Source: Clostridiales bacterium
GTDB taxonomy: Bacteria > Bacillota > Clostridia > Oscillospirales > Oscillospiraceae
DNA: 8,628 nucleotides
Direction: 5' to 3'
NCBI GenBank assembly: GCA_019418525.1
Contig: DYBS01000084.1
Coordinates: 1-8,628 of the forward strand
Shown here: positions 1 through 4,630 of the stretch, piece after piece
Position numbering within the stretch: position 1 is the first letter of the stretch
Layout: each line of letters starts with the position of its first letter
Position numbers and translations under genes: made by a program
The notes under the pieces: generated by a model
The model's database searches: none
Seen by the model: only the letters and a program-made list of their open reading frames with translations
Told to the model about the DNA's origin: nothing

Positions 1-18
1 GAATAAGCGCTCCCACTG

Positions 19-60
19 CGGCGCGCCGAGGAAGTTTCTTCCCCGGCGCGCCGTTTTTTT
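19..60 (+). terminator. Intrinsic terminator of an upstream gene outside the window
   Basis: A 10-bp self-complementary arm (CGGCGCGCCG) occurs at 19-28 and again at 44-53. The hairpin continues inward through GGAAG/CTTCC around a TTT loop, with one A-C mismatch, and seven T residues follow at 54-60. This is a textbook Rho-independent terminator on the + strand. The bases GAA-TAA at 1-6 could be the last codon and stop of the gene it serves, but that gene cannot be identified from here. Confidence 0.9.
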
Positions 61-74
61 GCCCATTTCATCTG

Positions 75-129
75 AAAAAATTTTTTTGCTTTCCCTCTTC
101 CCAAATTTGCTTTATTGTGTTAGTATACT
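75..129 (+). promoter_or_regulatory. Promoter of the ABC importer operon
   Basis: TATACT at 124-129 is a 5/6 match to a vegetative -10 box, which would put the start of transcription near 136. No good -35 lies at 16-18 bp. TTGCTT at 107-112 is too close, or would pair with a weaker -10 (TAAAGT, 129-134). An A6T7 tract at 75-87 lies where an UP element would sit relative to that start. The region is far more AT-rich than its surroundings and lies between a terminator and the first gene, which supports a promoter. The exact -35 is unresolved. Confidence 0.6.
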
Positions 130-131
130 AA
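120..131. promoter_or_regulatory. Perfect 12-bp palindrome over the -10 box, candidate operator
   Basis: TTAGTATACTAA is a perfect inverted repeat without spacer that contains the whole -10 hexamer TATACT. A dimeric repressor bound here would block RNA polymerase. The GTATAC core resembles sites bound by several GntR-family regulators, but this is only a resemblance. No regulator gene is in the window. Part of the symmetry is expected because TATA-like boxes are themselves near-palindromic. Confidence 0.45.
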
Positions 132-135
132 AGTA

Positions 136-150
136 ACAGCACGGTGCTGT
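136..150 (+). promoter_or_regulatory. Hairpin at the predicted 5' end of the ABC operon transcript
   Basis: ACAGCA at 136-141 and TGCTGT at 145-150 form a 6-bp stem with a CGG loop. With the -10 at 124-129, transcription would begin at about 136, so the mRNA would start inside or directly at this hairpin. Such 5'-terminal stems are known to protect messages from 5'-end-dependent decay. It could instead be a DNA operator, since it is also a near-palindrome just downstream of the -10. Confidence 0.4.
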
Positions 151-180
151 GTCTCTTACAACAATGGATGGAGGAACGAT

Positions 181-1041
181 ATGATGAACAAGAAGCTGCT
201 CTCTCTGGCCCTGGCCGGCGCGCTGGGCCTCTCTCTCACCGCCTGCGGCGGCGGTACCGCCACTTCCCCCAGCACCGCGCCCACCTCCGGCACTCAGGAG
301 AGTGCCGCGCAGACCGAGAGCGATCTGCAATACGTCAAGGACAAGGGCACCCTGGTGGTGGGCATCACCAACTTCGAGCCTATGGATTATCAGGACGCCG
401 ACGGCAACTGGATCGGCTTTGACGCGGACATGGCCAAGGCCTTCGCCGAGAGCCTGGGCGTCTCCGTGGAGTTCCAGGAAATCAACTGGGACTATAAGAT
501 CATGGAGCTGGACGCCAAAAACATCGACTGCGTCTGGAACGGCATGACCATCACCGACGAGGTCACCTCCTCCATGAGTGTGTCCAACCCCTACTGCCGC
601 AACGCCCAGGTGCTGGTGGTCCCCGCCGACAAGGCCGACCAGTTCCAGAGCGTGGAGGATCTGAACGGCCTCACCGTAGCCGTGGAGTCCGGCTCCGCCG
701 GTGAGGACGCCGCCCAGGCCCTGGGGCTCTCTACCGTACCCGTGCAGAAGCAGGCCGACACCCTGATGGAGGTCTCCGCCGGTACCTCCGATGCCGCCGT
801 CATCGACCTGCTGATGGCCGGCGCCATGATCGGCGAGGGCACCAGCTACGCCGACCTCACCTACACCCTGAACCTGAACGAGGCCCAGGGCCTGGAGTCC
901 GAGGAGTACGGCGTGGGCTTCCGCCAGGGCTCCGACCTCACCGAGGCCTACAACGAGTTCTGGGCCTCCGCCGTGGCCGACGGCTCCGCCCTGGAGACCG
1001 CCACCACCTACGGCGTGCAGGAGTCGGTCATCCTGGACTAA
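181..1041 (+). CDS. Amino acid-type ABC transporter substrate-binding lipoprotein (SBP_bac_3 family)
   Basis: This is the extracytoplasmic binding protein that captures a solute and delivers it to the permease encoded next. Residues 1-21 form a lipoprotein signal peptide: MMNKK, a hydrophobic run and the lipobox LTAC, so Cys22 should be lipidated and anchored after cleavage. A low-complexity Gly/Ala/Ser/Thr linker follows to about residue 47. The periplasmic-binding fold starts at GTLVVGITNFEPM (56-68) and continues through FDADMAKAF (80-88) and WNGMTIT (119-125). VESGSAGED (168-176) and the Asp209 region (VIDLLMAG) are also typical; the equivalent Asp in this family binds the ligand amino group. 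Oddly, the arginine that usually follows (ITxER) is Val128 here. The 286-aa length is normal. GGAGG at 170-174 serves tandem ATGs at 181 and 184, and either could be the start. It is the first gene of a three-gene importer operon. The ligand cannot be stated. Confidence 0.93.
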   Translation: MMNKKLLSLALAGALGLSLTACGGGTATSPSTAPTSGTQESAAQTESDLQYVKDKGTLVVGITNFEPMDYQDADGNWIGFDADMAKAFAESLGVSVEFQEINWDYKIMELDAKNIDCVWNGMTITDEVTSSMSVSNPYCRNAQVLVVPADKADQFQSVEDLNGLTVAVESGSAGEDAAQALGLSTVPVQKQADTLMEVSAGTSDAAVIDLLMAGAMIGEGTSYADLTYTLNLNEAQGLESEEYGVGFRQGSDLTEAYNEFWASAVADGSALETATTYGVQESVILD

Positions 1042-1055
1042 GTTTCTGACCCCCT

Positions 1056-1087
1056 AAAGGCAGAGAGCCTTCCGCTCTCTGCCTTTT
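1056..1087 (+). promoter_or_regulatory. Intercistronic stem-loop between SBP and permease genes
   Basis: AAAGGCAGAGAGC (1056-1068) pairs with its complement at 1074-1086 around the loop CTTCC, giving a perfect 13-bp stem. Only one T follows the stem (four counting those inside it), so it should terminate transcription weakly at most. In binding-protein operons such hairpins typically stabilise the upstream message or cause partial termination, so that the SBP is made in excess over the membrane components. That role is inferred here. Confidence 0.75.
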
Positions 1088-1125
1088 GACTGGACCCACC
1101 CAAAACCCACAGAGAGGACGATTCC

Positions 1126-1809
1126 ATGTATTTCACCTCCGATGAGTTCCAGACCGTCATCGCCGCGCTGAACACCGGCTTTCTCAAGACGCTGCAGCTC
1201 TTCTTCATCACCCTCATCGGCTCGCTGCCCCTGGGCCTGGTGATCTCCTTCGGCTCCATGAGCCGCTTCACCCCCCTGCGCTGGGTCACCCGCACAGTGG
1301 TCTGGGCCATCCGGGGCACCCCCCTGGTGCTGCAGATCATCGCCCTGTTCTATGTCCCCGGTATCCAGAAGTGGTTCAACTGGCCCAGCGGCGAGTCCGG
1401 CCGGATGCTGGCTGTGTGCGTGGCCTTTGTGATCAACTACGCCTGCTATTTCTCGGAAATCTACCGGGGCGGCATCCAGGGCGTGCCCAAGGGCCAGCAG
1501 GAGGCCGGTCTGGTGCTGGGCATGACCAAGTTCCAGATCTTCCGCCACATCACCCTGCTACAGATGATCAAGCGCATCGTGCCCCCCATGTCCAACGAGA
1601 TCATCACCCTGGTCAAGGACACCTCCCTGGCCCGGGTCATCGCCCTGCAGGAGGTCATCTGGATGGGCGAGTCCTTCATGAAGGGCAATTCCGGCATCGC
1701 AGGCCTCACCTGGCCTCTCTTCTTCACCGCAGTGTACTACCTGGTCTTCAGTGGTATCGTCACCATGCTCCTGGGCAAGCTGGAGCGCAAACTGGCTTTC
1801 TTTCAGTAA
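1126..1809 (+). CDS. Amino acid-type ABC transporter permease (HisM/GlnP family)
   Basis: Inner membrane channel subunit of the importer. The 227-aa protein has hydrophobic segments at about 20-45, 55-78, 93-110 and 195-217. It carries the family motif RGTPLVLQ at 63-70 and the cytoplasmic EAA coupling loop around 118-137 (GVPKGQQEAGLVLGM), which docks on the ATPase. A second conserved stretch is NEIITLVKDTSLA at 157-169. Only one permease gene is present, so the transporter is probably built on a homodimer of this subunit, as known for single-permease members of the family. AGAGGA at 1113-1118 is 7 nt before the ATG. The gene follows the intercistronic hairpin and ends 15 nt before the ATPase gene, so the two are co-transcribed. 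Substrate specificity is set by the binding protein and is unknown. Confidence 0.95.
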   Translation: MYFTSDEFQTVIAALNTGFLKTLQLFFITLIGSLPLGLVISFGSMSRFTPLRWVTRTVVWAIRGTPLVLQIIALFYVPGIQKWFNWPSGESGRMLAVCVAFVINYACYFSEIYRGGIQGVPKGQQEAGLVLGMTKFQIFRHITLLQMIKRIVPPMSNEIITLVKDTSLARVIALQEVIWMGESFMKGNSGIAGLTWPLFFTAVYYLVFSGIVTMLLGKLERKLAFFQ

Positions 1810-1824
1810 CTAGGAGGAGCGAAC

Positions 1825-2613
1825 ATGGCAATCTTAGAGGTACATAACATCGAAAAGCACTTTGGCTCCACCCGAGTGCTGGAGGACATCAGCTTCTCCC
1901 TGGAGCAGGGCCAGGCCCTGGCCATCATCGGCTCCTCCGGCAGCGGCAAGACCACCCTGCTGCGCTGCCTGAATTTTTTGGAAAAGCCAGACCACGGCTC
2001 CATTTCGGTAAACGGCAATGTGATCTTCGACGCGGCCGATCCCGCCACGCAGCGGGAGAGCGAGGTGCGGAAAAAGCGCCTCCACTTCGGCATGGTGTTC
2101 CAGTCCTTTAACCTCTTTCCCCAATATACGGCCCTGAAAAACGTCACTTTGGCCAAGGAGCTTTTGAGCCAGGAGCGCCCTGACTTCAAGCAGAACAAAA
2201 AGGCCATTCTGGACGAGATCCGGGCCGAGGGCGAGGCCCTGCTGGCCAAGATGGGACTCGCGGAGCGGGCCAATCACTACCCCAGCCAGCTCTCCGGCGG
2301 CCAGCAGCAGCGGGTGGCCATCGCCCGGGCCCTGGCCCTGAAGCCGGACATTCTCTGCTTTGACGAGCCCACCTCCGCCCTGGACCCGGAGCTCACCGGT
2401 GAGGTATTAAAGGTCATCCGTGGTCTGGCCGAGCAGAAGACCACCATGATCATCGTCACCCACGAGATGGCCTTCGCCCGGGATGTGGCCGACGAAGTCA
2501 TCTTCATGGACGGCGGCCTCATCGTGGAGAAGGGTCCCGCCCGGGACGTCATCGAGCACCCCCGGGGGGAGCGCACCCGCCAGTTCCTCTCCCACTACGC
2601 GGACGCCAACTGA
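1825..2613 (+). CDS. Amino acid-type ABC transporter ATP-binding protein (GlnQ-like)
   Basis: Cytoplasmic ATPase that powers the importer. All ABC motifs are intact: aromatic A-loop residue near F13, Walker A GSSGSGKTT (36-44) and Q-loop Gln93 in VFQSFNLFP. The signature LSGGQQQR is at 156-163, Walker B ILCFDE at 176-181 and the H-loop His213 in VTHEMAFA. At 262 aa it is about 20 residues longer than a typical GlnQ. Roughly 10 of these lie in the helical region between Q-loop and signature (around 113-135, SQERPDFKQNKK...) and some precede the Q-loop. GGAGG at 1813-1817 is 7 nt from the ATG. The gene is the last of the operon and is followed by a strong terminator at 2623-2658. Confidence 0.96.
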   Translation: MAILEVHNIEKHFGSTRVLEDISFSLEQGQALAIIGSSGSGKTTLLRCLNFLEKPDHGSISVNGNVIFDAADPATQRESEVRKKRLHFGMVFQSFNLFPQYTALKNVTLAKELLSQERPDFKQNKKAILDEIRAEGEALLAKMGLAERANHYPSQLSGGQQQRVAIARALALKPDILCFDEPTSALDPELTGEVLKVIRGLAEQKTTMIIVTHEMAFARDVADEVIFMDGGLIVEKGPARDVIEHPRGERTRQFLSHYADAN

Positions 2614-2622
2614 AAAACTCTG

Positions 2623-2658
2623 CGGTCCCCGCCCTTTTTCCGGGCGGGGGCCGTTTTT
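2623..2658 (+). terminator. Intrinsic terminator of the ABC importer operon
   Basis: CGGTCCCCGCCC (2623-2634) pairs with GGGCGGGGGCCG (2642-2653), a 12-bp stem with a single U-G wobble and a 7-nt loop. TTTTT follows at 2654-2658. It lies 10 nt after the ATPase stop codon. Confidence 0.9.
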
Positions 2659-2682
2659 CCGCTGTTCCTCCCGGGTGTTCCG

Positions 2683-2691
2683 TGATATAAT
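2683..2691 (+). promoter_or_regulatory. Extended -10 promoter for the orphan gene and murC
   Basis: TGATATAAT combines a perfect TATAAT (2686-2691) with the upstream TG of an extended -10 element. At 17 bp spacing the -35 region reads TGTTCC, a poor match, which is common for extended -10 promoters. The site lies between the ABC operon terminator and the next start codon. Transcription should begin near 2698. Confidence 0.8.
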
Positions 2692-2704
2692 GGAGAGAAT
2701 CCAG

Positions 2705-2720
2705 GGGCGGAGTGCCGCCC
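2705..2720 (+). promoter_or_regulatory. GC-rich 5'-UTR hairpin just before the ribosome binding site
   Basis: GGGCGG (2705-2710) and CCGCCC (2715-2720) can form a 6-bp stem with an AGTG loop. It lies between the predicted transcription start and the AGGAAGGAG site. It may protect the 5' end or tune initiation. In GC-rich DNA it could also be chance. Confidence 0.4.
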
Positions 2721-2722
2721 GC

Positions 2723-2731
2723 AGGAAGGAG
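2723..2731 (+). promoter_or_regulatory. Ribosome binding site fixing the start of the orphan gene
   Basis: AGGAAGGAG ends 7 nt before the ATG at 2739. It selects that codon over the in-frame GTG at 2712, which lies upstream of this site, inside the hairpin loop and without its own Shine-Dalgarno sequence. Confidence 0.85.
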
Positions 2732-2738
2732 ATCCCCC

Positions 2739-3065
2739 ATGGAAGAGATCTATTTGCCCGTCCTCTCCCACTTCCGCAACGAGAATTTCTGGACCGCCAG
2801 CGCCGGCCGCATGCGCTACCGGGTGGATCCGGTGGACAGCGCTCTGACCGCCCAGGTGTGGGAGGGCCCTTACGGCTACGCCCTCAGCGAGGTGGAGGAG
2901 AGCGCCACCTTCCCCCTCAGCGAGGAGGGGCTGGAGGAGCTGCGCGCCTGGGCTGTGAAGTGGAGCGAGACCATCAACGCCCGGCCGAAGCGCACTCTGG
3001 CCGAGGAGTTGGAGCGCCGCACTGTTGCCCAGCAGCGACGGGAAGCCCAGGCGGAGAACGCCTGA
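2739..3065 (+). CDS. Small conserved-looking protein of unknown function upstream of murC
   Basis: I do not recognise a named family. The 108-aa product has no signal peptide or membrane segment, so it should be cytosolic. Residues 1-70 look like a compact alpha/beta domain with aromatic and Gly/Pro-rich stretches: NFWTASAGRMRYRVDP at 15-30, LTAQVWEGPYGYA at 36-48 and an acidic SEVEESATFPLSEEGLEELR at 50-69. Residues 70-108 are a highly charged helix rich in Arg, Glu and Gln (around RTLAEELERRTVAQQRR), possibly a coiled coil. It is driven by the extended -10 promoter at 2683-2691 and ends 49 nt before murC with no terminator between, so the two are probably co-transcribed. I have an impression of similar short proteins in other Oscillospiraceae genomes, but this is unverified. 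Codon use matches its neighbours, so it is likely a real gene. Confidence 0.8.
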   Translation: MEEIYLPVLSHFRNENFWTASAGRMRYRVDPVDSALTAQVWEGPYGYALSEVEESATFPLSEEGLEELRAWAVKWSETINARPKRTLAEELERRTVAQQRREAQAENA

Positions 3066-3114
3066 TCCGTTTTGTGTTCTTTTTGCAATGAATTTTGGAA
3101 AGGGTGTATGACCC

Positions 3115-4491
3115 ATGACTGACAGCAGCATTCACGACTATCTGAAACCCGGCTGCCACGCCCATTTGGTGGGCATCGGCGGCGTATCTATGGCTCCGCT
3201 GGCGGAAGTCCTCCACGGCGCGGGCATGATCATCACCGGCTCGGACATGCGGGAGAGCGCCGCGGTGGAGCACCTGCGCTCCCTGGGCATCTCCATCGCC
3301 ATCGGCCAGAAGGCGGAGAACGTAGCGGGGGCGGACCTGGTCATCCGCACCGCCGCCGCCCACGACTCCAACCCGGAGATCGCCGCCGCCCACGCTGCCG
3401 GTATCCCCGTCTATGAGCGGGCCCAGGCCTGGGGCTCCATCATGCGGGGCTACCGCAACGCCCTGTGCATCTCGGGCACCCACGGCAAGACCACCACCAC
3501 CTCCATGTGCACCCACATCGCCATGGCCGCCGCCGCCGACCCCACCGTCATGATCGGCGGCACCCTGCCCCTGCTGGGCGCGGGACACCGGGTGGGCAAA
3601 GGTGACACCATCATTCTGGAGAGCTGCGAGTACTGTAACTCCTTCCTCCACTTCTACCCCACCATCGCCGTCATCCTCAACGTGGAGGCCGACCATCTGG
3701 ACTTCTTCAAGGACCTGGAGGATGTGGAGCACTCCTTCCGGGCCTTCGCCGACCGGGTGCCGGAGGGCGGCCTCATCATTGCCAACCGGGACGATAAGAA
3801 CACCATGCACACCCTGGAGGGGGAGACCCGTCCGGTGATGACCTTCGGCCTCGACGAGGGCGACGTCCACGCCGCCAACCTCACCTGGACCAATGGCCTG
3901 CCCGCTTTTGATATCATCCATCAGGGTCAGAAGTTCGCCCATGTGGCCCTCCAGGTCCCCGGCGTCCACAACGTCAAGAACGCCCTGGCCGCCGCCGCGT
4001 CGGCCATCGCCCTCCACTTCCCCGCCGCCGCCGTGGAGGAGGGTTTAAGCGCCTTCCTGGGCGCGGGCCGCCGCTTCGAGCACAAGGGAACCTACCACGG
4101 CGCGGAGGTCTATGACGACTACGCCCACCACCCCGGCGAGCTGGAGGCCCTGTTCCGGGCGGTGAAGGGCCTGGGCTATAAGCGGGTCATCTGCGCCTTC
4201 CAGCCCCACACCTACTCCCGCACCAAGGCCCTCTTCGACGACTTTGCCAAGGTGCTCCAGGAGCCCGACATTACCATCCTGGCCGAGATCTTTGCCGCCC
4301 GGGAGGCCAACGACATCGGCATCTCCTCGGCGGACCTGGCCAAGGTCATCCCCGGCAGCCGCTATTACGCCACGCTGCCCGAGGTCACCCAGGCCCTCGC
4401 AGACCTGGCCCGGGAGGGGGACCTCATCCTCACCGTGGGCGCGGGCGACATCTACACCGCCGGCGAGGCTCTGGTGAACCTACCTTCCTGA
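3115..4491 (+). CDS. murC: UDP-N-acetylmuramate--L-alanine ligase (MurC)
   Basis: Cytoplasmic peptidoglycan enzyme that adds L-alanine to UDP-MurNAc using ATP, the first amino acid of the stem peptide. The 458-aa length and three-domain Mur ligase layout are standard. The N-terminal UDP-substrate domain has GIGGVSMAPLAEVL at 20-33. The ATP domain has the P-loop GTHGKTTTT (121-129) and NVEADHLDFF (189-198). The C-terminal domain has PGVHNVKNALAA (282-293), GAGRRFEHKG (316-325), DDYAHHPGE (334-342) and FQPHTYSRT (362-370), which together identify MurC rather than MurD/E/F. The Mg-binding motif, usually EADES-D, reads ESCEYCNSF (169-177). The key Glu172 is kept, but two acidic neighbours are cysteines. 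GGAAAGGG at 3097-3104 is about 10 nt from the ATG. I see no clear promoter in the 49-nt gap, so it probably shares the upstream promoter. A strong terminator follows. Confidence 0.96.
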   Translation: MTDSSIHDYLKPGCHAHLVGIGGVSMAPLAEVLHGAGMIITGSDMRESAAVEHLRSLGISIAIGQKAENVAGADLVIRTAAAHDSNPEIAAAHAAGIPVYERAQAWGSIMRGYRNALCISGTHGKTTTTSMCTHIAMAAAADPTVMIGGTLPLLGAGHRVGKGDTIILESCEYCNSFLHFYPTIAVILNVEADHLDFFKDLEDVEHSFRAFADRVPEGGLIIANRDDKNTMHTLEGETRPVMTFGLDEGDVHAANLTWTNGLPAFDIIHQGQKFAHVALQVPGVHNVKNALAAAASAIALHFPAAAVEEGLSAFLGAGRRFEHKGTYHGAEVYDDYAHHPGELEALFRAVKGLGYKRVICAFQPHTYSRTKALFDDFAKVLQEPDITILAEIFAAREANDIGISSADLAKVIPGSRYYATLPEVTQALADLAREGDLILTVGAGDIYTAGEALVNLPS

Positions 4492-4500
4492 TTTGATTCG

Positions 4501-4537
4501 AAAAGCGGACCTTCTCTAGGAGAAGGTCCGCTTTTTT
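4501..4537 (+). terminator. Strong intrinsic terminator after murC
   Basis: AAAAGCGGACCTTCTC (4501-4516) pairs perfectly over 16 bp with 4520-4535 around a TAG loop, and the T tract runs from 4532 to 4537. It starts 9 nt after the murC stop and separates murC transcription from the acyltransferase genes. Confidence 0.94.
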
Positions 4538-4572
4538 ATACGCGCCGGTACTTCCGTTTCCGTGGACGGGTG

Positions 4573-4581
4573 TGATATAAT
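4573..4581 (+). promoter_or_regulatory. Extended -10 promoter of the MBOAT/SGNH unit
   Basis: TGATATAAT with a perfect TATAAT at 4576-4581 and the extended TG. No convincing -35 is present at 17 bp (TCCGTT). It closely resembles the promoter at 2683-2691; both read GTGATATAAT followed by purine-G or G-G. It lies between the murC terminator and the acyltransferase start, with transcription expected near 4588. Confidence 0.8.
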
Positions 4582-4598
4582 AGCTTTTGCTCAATCAC

Positions 4599-4614
4599 CC
4601 CGGGTGCTCCCGGG
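4599..4614 (+). promoter_or_regulatory. 5'-UTR hairpin before the MBOAT ribosome binding site
   Basis: Two copies of CCCGGG (4599-4604 and 4609-4614), each palindromic, flank TGCT and can pair as a 6-bp stem with a 4-nt loop. The stem sits just after the predicted transcription start and 3 nt before the AGGAGG site. A role in mRNA stability or initiation is possible but unproven. Confidence 0.4.
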
Positions 4615-4617
4615 CGC

Positions 4618-4623
4618 AGGAGG
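4618..4623 (+). promoter_or_regulatory. Ribosome binding site fixing the MBOAT start
   Basis: A perfect AGGAGG ends 7 nt before the ATG at 4631. It rules out the longer in-frame reading from 4562, which would begin upstream of the -10 box and could not be on the mRNA. Confidence 0.9.
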
Positions 4624-4630
4624 AAGCGCA

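Noticed and set aside
75..87. A6T7 tract as part of a terminator
   Set aside because: It has no loop and the real terminator ends at 60; its position relative to the -10 fits a promoter UP-like tract better.
2712..2738. Longer start (GTG 2712) for the orphan gene
   Set aside because: It lies upstream of the AGGAAGGAG site and in a hairpin loop with no ribosome binding site of its own; ATG 2739 has ideal spacing.
2974..4017. Long open frame antisense to murC (347 codons)
   Set aside because: It is a by-product of GC-rich third positions in murC. The translation is low-complexity Gly/Val/His/Asp-rich with no domain, and murC on the other strand is unambiguous.
4562..4630. Longer start (GTG 4562) for the MBOAT gene
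   Set aside because: It precedes the -10 promoter, so it would not be transcribed; AGGAGG with 7-nt spacing points to ATG 4631.
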